From Bacteroides sp. 43_108 (GTDB lineage Bacteria; Bacteroidota; Bacteroidia; Bacteroidales; Bacteroidaceae): 20,815 nucleotides of DNA. The stretch lies in the NCBI GenBank assembly GCA_001915545.1, contig MNQS01000185.1, positions 1 to 20,815 on the forward strand, written 5' to 3'. Below the pieces are notes generated by a model that saw only the letters and a list, made by a program, of their open reading frames with translations, had not been told where the DNA came from and did no database searches. Each line of letters begins with the position of its first letter. Within the stretch, counting starts at the first letter, position 1. Position numbers and translations under genes: made by a program. Shown piece by piece: positions 7,789 to 16,745 of this stretch.

Positions 7789-8418
7789 ATGCAGGAAGAT
7801 TTAATGAGCATACTGCAGAAAGCTCCTATTTTCAGCAGTTGCAATAAAGAAATTTTAAGGTGTTTTCTCGAAGGGAATCGTTATAGGCTCCGCCGTAAAT
7901 CTGCAGATTTGCCTATTGCGCACATGGGCGATGAGTGTAGCGATGTGATGATACTGATTGAAGGTACTGTCTACACTAACATGACAAACGATGCCGACAA
8001 AGAAGTCGTAATTGAGACCATAAAAGGTCCGCTTATTCTTGCACCGGCATTTGTCTACGGCGAGGACAACCGCCTGCCGGTAAACATCATTGCAAAAACA
8101 GAATGTGTCATTCTTTATATCGACAAATCCTCTTTCCTTGACATTTTGAGTAAGGACAAGAATATGATGACAGCTTTTATCCGAATACTGTCAGACAGGT
8201 GCTGTCGTTTGTCCCGCCGAGTACACGAGGACAATCTCCGTTCTCTTAAAGAACGAGTCGTGGAATATCTTCGTATCAATGGAAGTATCGATAACATCCA
8301 ATGGGTATCACGCATCTTCGGCGTTGCACGACCTTCTCTTTCGCGTGTCCTGTCCGAGCTTGCCGATGACGGTTTGATAGAGCGCACTTCTGGTAGCATA
8401 GTTCTTAAAAAAGTATAA
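7789..8418 (+). CDS. Crp/Fnr family transcriptional regulator, HcpR-like
   Basis: This 209-residue regulator has an N-terminal cyclic-nucleotide-binding-type beta-roll (about residues 15-120, including ECSDVMILIEGTVYTNM), a long dimerisation helix (about 125-155, FIRILSDRCCRLSRRVHEDNL) and a C-terminal winged helix-turn-helix. The recognition region is VSRIFGVARPSLSRVLSELADDGLIER (about 173-199). The N-terminal four-cysteine iron-sulfur pattern of classical FNR is absent, so the effector is probably not an FNR-type cluster. It is 123 bp upstream of hcp in the same direction, with a perfect palindrome between the two genes. Crp/Fnr regulators in this position (HcpR in Porphyromonas and others) activate hcp in response to nitric oxide or nitrite. 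The assignment to HcpR is inferred from this context. Confidence 0.85.
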   Translation: MQEDLMSILQKAPIFSSCNKEILRCFLEGNRYRLRRKSADLPIAHMGDECSDVMILIEGTVYTNMTNDADKEVVIETIKGPLILAPAFVYGEDNRLPVNIIAKTECVILYIDKSSFLDILSKDKNMMTAFIRILSDRCCRLSRRVHEDNLRSLKERVVEYLRINGSIDNIQWVSRIFGVARPSLSRVLSELADDGLIERTSGSIVLKKV

Positions 8419-8442
8419 TCATCTACAAGCATTTTGTCCGGT

Positions 8443-8456
8443 GTAACATATGTTAC
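8443..8456. promoter_or_regulatory. Palindromic operator upstream of hcp
   Basis: GTAACATATGTTAC is a perfect 14-bp palindrome in the 123-bp gap between the Crp/Fnr gene and hcp. Its centre is about 42 bases before the transcription start predicted from the -7 box at 8479-8486, the usual position for activation by Crp/Fnr proteins at class II sites. No second copy was noticed upstream of the regulator gene. Confidence 0.65.
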
Positions 8457-8478
8457 GCCTTTCTTCATAATCCATGAT

Positions 8479-8486
8479 TACATTTG
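8479..8486 (+). promoter_or_regulatory. Predicted hcp promoter -7 element
   Basis: TACATTTG matches the Bacteroidota consensus TAnnTTTG, 56 bases before the hcp start codon. The expected -33 TTTG box is missing; its position is occupied by the right half of the palindrome at 8443-8456. This would fit an activator-dependent promoter. Confidence 0.55.
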
Positions 8487-8541
8487 CCTTGAACATTAAA
8501 AAACGGCCGGCATATCGGTTTTTAATAACGACTAAATAATC

Positions 8542-10209
8542 ATGGATATGGACACAAAAATGTTTTGCTATCAATGTCAGGAAACAGCCAACGGCACTGG
8601 TTGCCGACTTGTAGGTGTATGTGGCAAGAAGCCAGAAGTAGCCAATGCCCAGGACCTTCTTCTGCATATTATTAAGGGTATAGGCGTCATAGCATCAAGA
8701 TGTATCCAGCATAATGGTGGAGCCTGCTGTTCAAACAGACAGAAAATGCATAGTTTCGTCAATGATGCTTTGTTTACCACAATAACGAATGTCAATTTTG
8801 ATGTTGAAAGCATATATTCCAAAATCGAAAAGGCCATAGTGCTCAGAGATAAAATGATTGAACATGTGAGTGAACATGGCATCAGCCTTCCTGAAATAGA
8901 CGCCCTTACGTGGCATGGCCGTCGCGAGGATTATGCAGCAAAGGCCAAGACTGTTGGTGTTCTCACATGTGAAGACCCAGATGTGCGTTCACTCAAAGAG
9001 CTCATCATGTATGGATTGAAAGGCATGGCTGCATATCTCGAACATGCCTCACGTCTTGGGATGAACGACACCGACATAAATGATTTCATCTTGTATGCTT
9101 TGAGCGAACTGGTGCTTAACGATGATACTTCATCGCTTACATCTCTTACACTGACAGTTGGAGAGTGGGGAGTAAAGGCTATGGCATTGCTCGATAAAGC
9201 GAATACCACAGCATACGGAAATCCTGAAATATCTCAAGTAAGCATAGGTGTTGGCAACCGTCCTGGCATACTTGTCAGTGGACACGACCTCAACGATCTC
9301 GAACAGCTCCTTGAACAAAGCAAGGACAGTGACATTGATATATATACGCATGGAGAGATGCTTCCGGCTCACTACTATCCGCGTCTGAAAAAATATAGCC
9401 ACCTCAAGGGCAACTACGGAAATGCATGGTGGAAGCAGCGCGAAGAGTTCGAAACTTTCAATGGCCCAATTCTTTTCACCACAAACTGCATCGTTCCGCC
9501 ATCTGCAAGATCAACCTATTCTGACCGTGTATATACAACCAACAGTACAGGTTATCCAGGATGGAAACACATTGACGCGCTGGTTGACGGCAAGAAAGAT
9601 TTCAGTGAGATAATTGCTCATGCCAAGCGTTGCGCAGCTCCTTCTGAAATCGAGTCTGGTTCAATCATCGGTGGATTTGCACACGAGCAGGTCTTTGCTT
9701 TGGCCGATAAGGTTGTTGATGCTGTTAAGAGTGGAGCCATACGCAAGTTCATTGTCATGGCCGGTTGTGACGGTCGCATGAAGAGCCGCGAATACTATAC
9801 AGAGTTTGCAAAAGCTCTTCCTGGCGACTGTGTCATACTTACAGCTGGTTGTGCCAAGTACCGATACAACAAACTTCCGCTTGGAGATATCAATGGTATA
9901 CCGAGAGTTCTTGATGCAGGACAGTGCAACGACAGTTATTCTTTGGCTCTCATAGCACTGAAACTTAAGGAAGTCTTCCAGCTCAACGATGTTAACGAAT
10001 TGCCTATAGTTTATAATATTGCTTGGTATGAACAGAAGGCGGTAATAGTTCTGCTTGCACTTCTCAGCCTCGGTGTCAAGAACATTCATCTCGGCCCGAC
10101 TCTGCCTGCATTCCTGTCTCTGAATGTGGTAAACTTGTTGGTTGAGAACTTCGGTATTTCTGGTATTGACACGGTGGATGCAGATATCAAAAAATTCGGT
10201 TTAGCCTGA
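8542..10209 (+). CDS. hcp: Hydroxylamine reductase / hybrid cluster protein (class I)
   Basis: This 555-residue cytoplasmic iron-sulfur protein reduces hydroxylamine to ammonia in vitro. In vivo it is implicated in nitric oxide detoxification and protein S-nitrosylation. The N-terminal cluster cysteines are C9, C12, C21 and C27 (CX2CX8CX5C), the spacing of the [4Fe-4S] class typical of strict anaerobes. All ligands of the hybrid cluster can be placed: H248 (SGHDL), E272 (HGEMLP), C316 (TNCIVPP), C409 (AGCDGR, the persulfidated position), C437 (AGCAKY), C462 (GQCND) and E497 with K499 (WYEQK). Each is offset by 3 or 4 from the Desulfovibrio vulgaris numbering. It appears to be monocistronic, with no hcr-like reductase gene beside it, and it ends at a strong terminator. 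Confidence 0.97.
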   Translation: MDMDTKMFCYQCQETANGTGCRLVGVCGKKPEVANAQDLLLHIIKGIGVIASRCIQHNGGACCSNRQKMHSFVNDALFTTITNVNFDVESIYSKIEKAIVLRDKMIEHVSEHGISLPEIDALTWHGRREDYAAKAKTVGVLTCEDPDVRSLKELIMYGLKGMAAYLEHASRLGMNDTDINDFILYALSELVLNDDTSSLTSLTLTVGEWGVKAMALLDKANTTAYGNPEISQVSIGVGNRPGILVSGHDLNDLEQLLEQSKDSDIDIYTHGEMLPAHYYPRLKKYSHLKGNYGNAWWKQREEFETFNGPILFTTNCIVPPSARSTYSDRVYTTNSTGYPGWKHIDALVDGKKDFSEIIAHAKRCAAPSEIESGSIIGGFAHEQVFALADKVVDAVKSGAIRKFIVMAGCDGRMKSREYYTEFAKALPGDCVILTAGCAKYRYNKLPLGDINGIPRVLDAGQCNDSYSLALIALKLKEVFQLNDVNELPIVYNIAWYEQKAVIVLLALLSLGVKNIHLGPTLPAFLSLNVVNLLVENFGISGIDTVDADIKKFGLA

Positions 10210-10246
10210 GATATAATCTTTATCACTGCATACTTAATATACGGTG

Positions 10247-10295
10247 GGGCAATGGTTTTCGTTTTAAGGAAAACCATTGCCCTGCCTGTTTTTTT
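10247..10295 (+). terminator. Intrinsic terminator of hcp
   Basis: A perfect 14-bp stem (10247-10260 with 10269-10282) has an 8-nt loop and is followed by seven T residues (10289-10295). It lies 37 nt after the hcp stop codon. Confidence 0.93.
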
Positions 10296-10394
10296 GTCAA
10301 TCGTTTCTATACTTATAAGAACGTTTTGTATGCCCCAATAATGTATCAGCACACAAAAACATTCGTTGGTAATTATTCAAAACAATAATTTCTT

Positions 10395-10402
10395 TAAATT
10401 TG
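10395..10402 (+). promoter_or_regulatory. Candidate -7 promoter element for the M18 aminopeptidase
   Basis: TAAATTTG matches TAnnTTTG and lies 21 bases before the ATG at 10424, giving a very short leader. A -33 box is not evident at the expected spacing. Confidence 0.5.
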
Positions 10403-10423
10403 TGACAATAAAAATTACAAATT

Positions 10424-11719
10424 ATGGGAAAACAATTAGCCAACGAATTAATAGATTTCATCTACGAGAGTCCTACAAGTTTTCATGCAGTTTTGAATGC
10501 GAAAAAAGAACTGCTTGCACACGGTTTTAATCAGCTGTATGCTGGTGATGCATGGGACATTAAGAAAGGTGGTAAGTATTTCGTCACTAAGAACCATTCA
10601 TCATTGTTTGCATTTGAGGTTGGTTCAGGCGACGTGACAGAAGGATTCAAGTTGGTGTGCACCCACGGCGACTCGCCTACATTCCGCATAAAGCCTAATG
10701 CAGAAATGCCTGTTGGTGGAAAGTATCTGAAGTTTAACACAGAAGTCTACGGTGGCCCAATCATGTACACTTGGTTCGACCGTCCTCTGTCTATGGCTGG
10801 ACGCGTCATGCTCAAAGGTTCAGATCCATTGAAGCCGGTTGCACACTTGGTCAATTTCAATCGTCCGATGCTTGTCATCCCGCATATTGCCATTCATTTC
10901 AACAGAACCATCAACGAGCAGGGCAATCCGTTGAGCAGACAGAAAGACATGCTTCCTGTCATTGCCATGATAAACGATACTTTTGAAAAGGACAACTATC
11001 TTCTGAAACTTATAGCAGATGAAATGAAGGTTAGTGCAGACGATATTCTCGATTTCGACCTTATGCTTTACGATTTTGAGAAAGGGTGCCTTCTTGGTGC
11101 AGACGAAGAATTTATCTCCTCCGGCAAACTGGATGACTTGGACATGGCTTTTGCCGACCTTAAAGCATTTGTCAATTCTAAGCCATGTGCAAAGACGAAA
11201 GTACTTGCACTCTTTGACAATGAGGAAGTGGGCAGTGGAACAAAGCAAGGAGCAGGCTCACCAGTCTTACGTACCATCATTGAACGAATTGTATTCGGGC
11301 TTGGAGGAACCAGTGAAGACCTTTATCGGGCCATAAGCAACAGTTTTATGATTTCTGCCGATATGGCGCACGCTCTTCATCCTAACTATGTCGAGAAGCA
11401 GGATCCGACCAATCATCCTGTTATAAACGGTGGCCCTGTAATCAAGTACAATGCCAATCAGAAGTACATCACCGACAGCGATTCTGCCGCTGTGTTCATG
11501 ACTATCTGTAAGATGGCTGGTGTTCCTTATCAAACATTTGTAAATCATTCCGATATGGCAGGAGGTTCTACTCTTGGCAATGTTTTCCTCTCTCAGATGG
11601 ATATACGCGGTGTTGATATAGGCAATCCTATGTGGGCCATGCATTCAGTACGCGAGACAGCCGGTGTTGCAGACCTCGAATATGTTGTTAAAGCTTTCAC
11701 TGCATTCTACAATCTCTGA
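10424..11719 (+). CDS. M18 family aminopeptidase (aspartyl aminopeptidase-like)
   Basis: This 431-residue cytoplasmic metallopeptidase removes N-terminal residues, in this family mainly acidic ones, from peptides. Metal-binding and catalytic signatures are visible: H81 in CTHGDSP, the DNEEVGSG block with E267 and E268, ISADMAHALHPNY around residues 309-321, and NHSDMAGGSTLGN near the C-terminus. The EVYGGPIMYTWFDRPLSMAGRV segment is also typical of M18. There is no signal peptide. It lies between two clear terminators (hcp upstream, 12164-12205 downstream), 54 nt before a small membrane-protein gene with which it is probably co-transcribed. It would act in general peptide turnover in an amino-acid-fermenting cell. 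Confidence 0.95.
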   Translation: MGKQLANELIDFIYESPTSFHAVLNAKKELLAHGFNQLYAGDAWDIKKGGKYFVTKNHSSLFAFEVGSGDVTEGFKLVCTHGDSPTFRIKPNAEMPVGGKYLKFNTEVYGGPIMYTWFDRPLSMAGRVMLKGSDPLKPVAHLVNFNRPMLVIPHIAIHFNRTINEQGNPLSRQKDMLPVIAMINDTFEKDNYLLKLIADEMKVSADDILDFDLMLYDFEKGCLLGADEEFISSGKLDDLDMAFADLKAFVNSKPCAKTKVLALFDNEEVGSGTKQGAGSPVLRTIIERIVFGLGGTSEDLYRAISNSFMISADMAHALHPNYVEKQDPTNHPVINGGPVIKYNANQKYITDSDSAAVFMTICKMAGVPYQTFVNHSDMAGGSTLGNVFLSQMDIRGVDIGNPMWAMHSVRETAGVADLEYVVKAFTAFYNL

Positions 11720-11773
11720 TATAGAGAAATATTTGATTGTAATTGAAAGGAATATTTTGAAATTTAAAACAGT

Positions 11774-12148
11774 ATGGTTATGAATGATTCTTTATCCAGG
11801 TTAAAATCTGCAGTTTCGCGTCTGCCTATTTTAATGTTGCTTCTTTGGCTTGTAATGCCATTTACATATAGTCTGGATTGGTTATATATTGCAATAGGAA
11901 GTGCTGTTATATTAATTTTCATTTTGTGGCTTGTCTTGTACTTCAAATTATTCAAGATAGATAAGACCGAAGCTTTGTCTTGCTGGCGTGGCAATAGGAA
12001 GCAGAACATATTTATACTGATACTTTCCGTTGTAGGTCTGATACTTTATTATTTCACCGACAACATGTCAAGTCCTTTTATCTGGTGGATTTGTCTCGTT
12101 GGTTCTGTTTTAGAACTTATTTTGCCTGGCAGATTGAAAAATAAATAA
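11774..12148 (+). CDS. Small uncharacterised four-helix membrane protein
   Basis: This 124-residue hydrophobic protein has about four transmembrane segments (roughly residues 18-33, 37-57, 78-93 and 102-116), with short charged linkers (KIDKTEALSCWRGNRKQN at about 60-77) and a basic C-terminus (GRLKNK). No family is recognised and no catalytic residues are apparent. A second in-frame ATG at 11780 could be the real start. It lies 54 nt after the M18 peptidase gene with no terminator between them, and its own terminator follows 15 nt after its stop. Confidence 0.75.
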   Translation: MVMNDSLSRLKSAVSRLPILMLLLWLVMPFTYSLDWLYIAIGSAVILIFILWLVLYFKLFKIDKTEALSCWRGNRKQNIFILILSVVGLILYYFTDNMSSPFIWWICLVGSVLELILPGRLKNK

Positions 12149-12163
12149 TCCATATAAAACATA

Positions 12164-12205
12164 GAAGAGGGTGCATCGTAATATGCGATTCATCCTCTTC
12201 TTTTT
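12164..12205. terminator. Bidirectional terminator between convergent units
   Basis: Bases 12164-12178 pair with 12186-12200 (ten pairs, one mismatch, four more pairs) around a 7-nt loop. Five T residues follow on the plus strand (12201-12205). On the minus strand a T-rich stretch also follows. It lies between the plus-strand membrane-protein gene and the end of the minus-strand lipoprotein gene, so it can serve both. Confidence 0.85.
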
Positions 12206-12223
12206 GTTAAAAAATTGTATATA

Positions 12224-13231
12224 TCATCGAGGTATAGTAAATATAACAAACTTCTTTCCTGTCCATCCTATAAAATTAGAATCATCAATTGCTGCAATGC
12301 CATATAAAAATGTAGAATCACTAACATATCGATTAATAATGTTGCCATTCCAGTCTATTTTATAGATAATTGGTGATACTGTTGAAATTTCAGAATATTT
12401 ACAAGCCCAATTTAGAGCATATATGTAATCTTGTGTATATGTCGCATCTACTGTATGCAGTGTGTTCAATTCTTCAAAGTCTGCTTCGTTGAGAGTATTC
12501 GGATTAAAAGTGTCTTTACCGATTCTCGCTTTATTGACCAATGTTCCATCAGCATTGAAAATATCAACAATCGGATGTAGTCGATAAGCAAAAGCCATGC
12601 GGTTGTATTTGTTTGAATATACCATCTCTCCGGCATTAGGCATCCAGGCAGTCTGTGTGGAAGAAATGCTGATTCGACGCATAGTATCCATTCTTGCCGA
12701 ATACATATCAACCGACATAGCATATTGGACTCCACCTGCCGGTTCACGTCCGATAAAGACGTATTTATTTGGTGAAACAGAGAATATGTCTTGTGCATAT
12801 TGTGATATTGCTAAAGGAACTTTAGCATTAAACAGATTGGTCTTTGTTCTCACCAAAACACTGTCATCAGCTAATTTATATATTTCTCCATCATCCTGAC
12901 CAGCAACGCTCATTTTGCCACCTTCACCGACAAAAGGGTAGGGCATAAATGAAACGTAGCTGCCGTTGCCCCGTCTACCTATTTCAGGACCGATGACAAG
13001 CCGATGATTTTGTTTATCAATCGTTGCACGGCGCAGGATACGTTGTCCGAAACCTTCATCGCATTCATATACGAAAAAAAGAGTATCGGACAAAACTTTC
13101 ATTTCAATCATGTGACGGATTTTGGGCAGAGGTTGTCCAATGCAGTCAAGTCTGACTGCATCAATATTCGGTTGTGCTTTAGCGCAACTGACTAATAGCA
13201 TCGTAAGAGTTAAGAGATATAAAGTTTTCAT
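12224..13231 (-). CDS. BF3164-like lipoprotein (predicted beta-propeller)
   Basis: This 335-residue protein has a lipoprotein signal: a hydrophobic stretch ending LLVSC, with the acylated cysteine at residue 16. The mature part has repeated strand motifs in a propeller-like rhythm (VSPNKYVFIGREP, MAFAYRLHPIVDIFNADGT, IIYKIDWNGNIINRYVSDSTFLYGIAAID), ending FIGWTGKKFVIFTIPR. This resembles the BF3164-like / TolB-like six-bladed propeller lipoproteins of Bacteroidales, whose ligands are unknown. Its ATG overlaps the stop of the GLPGLI gene by 4 nt (13228-13231), so translation is probably coupled, and the frameshift in that gene could matter for its expression. It is the last gene of the operon. 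Confidence 0.8.
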   Translation of the reverse strand: MKTLYLLTLTMLLVSCAKAQPNIDAVRLDCIGQPLPKIRHMIEMKVLSDTLFFVYECDEGFGQRILRRATIDKQNHRLVIGPEIGRRGNGSYVSFMPYPFVGEGGKMSVAGQDDGEIYKLADDSVLVRTKTNLFNAKVPLAISQYAQDIFSVSPNKYVFIGREPAGGVQYAMSVDMYSARMDTMRRISISSTQTAWMPNAGEMVYSNKYNRMAFAYRLHPIVDIFNADGTLVNKARIGKDTFNPNTLNEADFEELNTLHTVDATYTQDYIYALNWACKYSEISTVSPIIYKIDWNGNIINRYVSDSTFLYGIAAIDDSNFIGWTGKKFVIFTIPR

Positions 13232-14077
13232 TTTAATTCTAATGGTTTATATGGGATTGATTGTTCTTCAATATCTGTTGAGCTGCGGAATTTGCCGTCC
13301 GGACCTTTGACCATGATTCTTGCTCCTCCCATTCCGGCAGATAGGAACGAGTACGGAGATTTATAGTAGCGGGCAATAGTCTTGTTTGCATCGTCCAGTG
13401 AGCATTTCTTTTCATTGTCGTATTCATATTGAATGATGGGAGAGGAGGAATGTTCAAATCCAATGCACTCCCATAAAAATTGTTTGTCTGTATCTTGGAT
13501 TCTGAGAATCAATCCAGGCAGTTTGCCAAATTTATATGGTCCGTATGGCAATGGAATTTCAGTTGTGAACCATGCCGTATATGTACGTCCTGCAAATGTG
13601 GTCGTTGCCTTTTGACATTCATAACCCAAAATTGTATCACTTTGACTATTAATGTAATTCCATGCCAAAGAAGGAATGGAATCAGAATAATGCAAAGTCC
13701 CGGTCATGATTGGCAGGCGGTATTTTATATCAGATACTTTGTCATAGACATAGTTCGTAATTTCAATAGGCCATGGATTTGCCTGAAGCATTAGAATATG
13801 TCTCTGCACCTCTGCGCTCTTCTTCAGTCCTCAGCGAATCAAAATGAAACAGTATGTCGCTGTAATCCTTTATCGTTTTGCGTCCTATCTGAACAATGCG
13901 TATATCTTCCATGACATTTTTGTCGTCAGGATGATTTTTATACGTAAGTTGATAGGTCACTTTATACTTTGCCGTGTCAATGGCAATACCCTTTTCCAAA
14001 GATTGTGAATATGGTACTTGAGCATTAGTGGAAACAGCTATATTAATAGCTGATAATAAAAGTATTGTCTTTTTCAT
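13228..14077 (-). pseudogene. GLPGLI family protein, split by a +1 frameshift
   Basis: Two overlapping frames make up one GLPGLI family protein of about 282 residues. The first part (from ATG 14077) has a signal peptide ending TNAQ and the typical start AKYKVTYQLTYKNHPDD, and reaches a stop at 13763. The second frame is open from 13830 to 13228. It contains LGYECQKATTTFAGRTYTAWFTTEIP and the family-naming motif as FGKLPGLILRI. The shift must fall in 13763-13830, and reading the whole protein requires skipping one base. The region has no long homopolymer run. A GTG at 13809 could restart translation but would give a product without a signal peptide. It follows the outer-membrane barrel gene by 13 nt. 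GLPGLI proteins usually accompany such barrel genes; their function is unknown. A sequencing error cannot be excluded. Confidence 0.85.
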
Positions 14078-14090
14078 GTTAAATTGTTTT

Positions 14091-16745
14091 TTAAAACACT
14101 CGATATCTTATTTTAAACAACACACTTCTATGGCGTATTTCGTAGGCTGAGCGCGACTCTGTGAGTGCAGCCTGACTTGAATAGAGATATGTTTTACTGT
14201 TCAGCAGATTGTTACATGCAAGAGAGAAACTTATACGTTTTATGGAGTAGCGGGCCTCTGCGTTGAGCAGTACAAACGATTTGTCTCCTTCGTTGAAGTT
14301 ATTATAGTAATGATACACTGAGGTCTTTATGGTTATTCCGCCTGGTATTGTGAAGTCTAACGATGCCTTGTTGACGACTGTGCGTAGCCACTGCGTCGGG
14401 TCATAGCCTTTCTGACGGCTGGCCGTCTGGTAGTAGTTTCCTTCCCATGATGACTCGAGCCAGCTGAAAGGTGAAAAACTTATGTTTGCATTTACTCCTA
14501 TGGAATTGCATGTGTAGCGCACGGTCTGATTCTGCACGAGCAAGGGGCTGTCATAATATGAGTATGATATTGACGCACCAATTTTAAGACGCCTCCAGTC
14601 AAATCCCTGGCTTGCATGGATTTTTGCCGAAATAATATCTCCAGTTTCAGAAGTACGTTGACTGATAGTTCTCTGAACGATTCCATCGTAATATGAACCG
14701 AAAAGTATCTCTGGCGATTGTCTCTGCCAAGTCAAATCAAAGCCGGCAAAACTCATGGAGAGAATATTTTTGAAATTGTATGACAAATTGTTGTAGAAGT
14801 TTGTTCCCTCATACAGTCCGGCAACATCAAATACTGACAAGCAACGGTAAGAAGTCAGTATATAGTTTGAGTAGAGGTTTTCTACCGATGGTATCATATA
14901 ATTCAATGCTGATTTCACCGAAAGGTGATGGCTTGAATTGATGTTGTAGGATATATTGAGATTAGGCTCCAACCTGAAACGGTTTTTATTTGTCACGCCG
15001 GCGTCACTGCGTCTGTCAAGATTAAACAGCTTATATTTCATAGGTATTAACAGTGAAAGATGCAACTTTCGGATGTCGTAAACAAATTCTGCGCCAATTC
15101 CAGCATCTAAATAGTTAAGGGCAAGGTTGTTGTTAAAATGCTCAAGCCTGCTTTCAAGCGAATTGTGGCTAAAGTTGATAATCGCCGTAGGATGCAATGA
15201 AAAGTTGCAGTATTTGAAAGCCGAAAGAAAGGCAAATCTGTTTTCAGTAGAGATATTGCGGTAATCCACGTTCTGACTGAGCAAATCGCCTTCAAATAAA
15301 TCCGGAAACAGGTTGGGCGACACTGACAGGCTGTGCGGACGCTTTTCCACATTCAACAATGAAGACACTTCGAAGCCTCGGCTATCTGAATTGCGATGTA
15401 TCATGTGAAACTTGTTCAGCAGACGGAAGATGTCTGTATTGCCCTGTTGGCTTATATCCTCATCATCGGCAAGTATGATGCTGTTTGCTTTGGTCTTGCT
15501 CCAGTCAAACTTCAACTGCTCTTTCAGATAATTCTGTTCTGAATTGTTCATGTAAGTTAGGTCGCCGTATGCTTTCTGCGTATGGGCGACGCCGTTCATC
15601 TGTTCATCTACTATGTTCTGTGAACCGTCTGGCAAAGTATTGGCTGTAGTAGAACTGCTTTTGCGGTTGTCACGGTCATTGAGATAGGCTACATTTATGC
15701 CGAAATCCCCAGATTTGCCTACACGATAAACACTGTTGTATGTGGCACTATGCGAACGGTTGAAATAGTAAAACCTGTGGTCAATGCCAGGTGCAGATGG
15801 CATTGTAATTGAAGATATATTATTGGTGCGCGAGTAGTCATCGTCGTCGAAAGAGTACAGTTCTTGCGACAGGTCTTCGCCGGTATTGTTGCCTTTATAA
15901 GTTGCAAGGTATTGGCTGTTACGACGGAAATATGTAACGATTTCCGAATTGTTCCAGAGAGCGGCATCATTATATCCACCGCCAATGGTGGCTATGACGT
16001 TGAACACACCTTTAACACCTTCTTTCAGTCGAAGATTTATCGAAGCGCGTTCTTCTGGGCGAAGTCCTTTAAGGGCTTTGATGTCTTGATGGTGTTCCAG
16101 AACCTGCACTGTCGCAATATCGTTGGGATCAATATTGTTTGTGGCAATTCCGTAATGGTCTTTCATAAGATCGAGTCCTTCAATATAGAAGTTCTTTATA
16201 GGTTTACCTTGATAGAACACCTGTCCAGCTTCTGATACCGTTATTCCTGGCATCTTGCGCAGTACGTCTGCCACGGACTGGTCGGAGCGTGAGAGATAAG
16301 AGTTTACACTATAGTTTATGGTGTCACCTTGCGAATATATCTTTTTTGCCTTGACAACTATCTCTTTAAGTTTCATGGTTCTGTTTTCCACGATTATATT
16401 ATAACTACCAGAACGGTTTGGTATCGTTATCTGTTTTGAAGCTATTTCTATGCCTGAAACTTCAAGAATAAGACTGTCGCTATTATTGTCTGTGTTCAAA
16501 TTCAAGTTAAAACTGCCGTCTTCTGCTGTAAATGCTGAGCCTATTATCGCTTTAGGGGAACTTTTATGTGCCACAAAGACATTGGCTCCCCATATACCTG
16601 CTCCATCAGATAGATTAACAATACCAGATATATTACATTGTGCGATACTATGTAATGAAACTAACATGAAAACAATGAATGCTATTGTTTTACATTGATA
16701 TTTGTTGCATAAGCTCCGTCGTCCTGAATCTTTTTTGTTAATCAT
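14091..16745 (-). CDS. TonB-dependent-receptor-like outer-membrane protein with carboxypeptidase-regulatory domain
   Basis: This 884-residue protein has a signal peptide after a basic N-terminus (hydrophobic core about residues 20-35, ending SIAQC). A carboxypeptidase-D regulatory-like beta-sandwich follows at about 37-120 (ISGIVNLSDGAGIWGANVFVA...AEDGSFNL). Then comes a plug-like domain (LKEIVVKAKKIYSQGDTINYSVNSYLS, DQSVADVLRKMPGITV, QGKPIKNFYIEGLDLM), and from about residue 240 a large barrel ending VLFKIRYRVF with the C-terminal Phe of outer-membrane barrels. It differs from SusC proteins and no SusD gene is near. Barrels of this type with a GLPGLI partner are common in Bacteroidota and their cargo is mostly unknown. 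It heads a three-gene operon with the GLPGLI and BF3164-like genes. Confidence 0.88.
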   Translation of the reverse strand: MINKKDSGRRSLCNKYQCKTIAFIVFMLVSLHSIAQCNISGIVNLSDGAGIWGANVFVAHKSSPKAIIGSAFTAEDGSFNLNLNTDNNSDSLILEVSGIEIASKQITIPNRSGSYNIIVENRTMKLKEIVVKAKKIYSQGDTINYSVNSYLSRSDQSVADVLRKMPGITVSEAGQVFYQGKPIKNFYIEGLDLMKDHYGIATNNIDPNDIATVQVLEHHQDIKALKGLRPEERASINLRLKEGVKGVFNVIATIGGGYNDAALWNNSEIVTYFRRNSQYLATYKGNNTGEDLSQELYSFDDDDYSRTNNISSITMPSAPGIDHRFYYFNRSHSATYNSVYRVGKSGDFGINVAYLNDRDNRKSSSTTANTLPDGSQNIVDEQMNGVAHTQKAYGDLTYMNNSEQNYLKEQLKFDWSKTKANSIILADDEDISQQGNTDIFRLLNKFHMIHRNSDSRGFEVSSLLNVEKRPHSLSVSPNLFPDLFEGDLLSQNVDYRNISTENRFAFLSAFKYCNFSLHPTAIINFSHNSLESRLEHFNNNLALNYLDAGIGAEFVYDIRKLHLSLLIPMKYKLFNLDRRSDAGVTNKNRFRLEPNLNISYNINSSHHLSVKSALNYMIPSVENLYSNYILTSYRCLSVFDVAGLYEGTNFYNNLSYNFKNILSMSFAGFDLTWQRQSPEILFGSYYDGIVQRTISQRTSETGDIISAKIHASQGFDWRRLKIGASISYSYYDSPLLVQNQTVRYTCNSIGVNANISFSPFSWLESSWEGNYYQTASRQKGYDPTQWLRTVVNKASLDFTIPGGITIKTSVYHYYNNFNEGDKSFVLLNAEARYSIKRISFSLACNNLLNSKTYLYSSQAALTESRSAYEIRHRSVLFKIRYRVF

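Noticed and set aside
12171..12365. Plus-strand open frame of 64 codons after the small membrane protein
   Set aside because: It begins inside the terminator hairpin and runs antisense into the lipoprotein gene.
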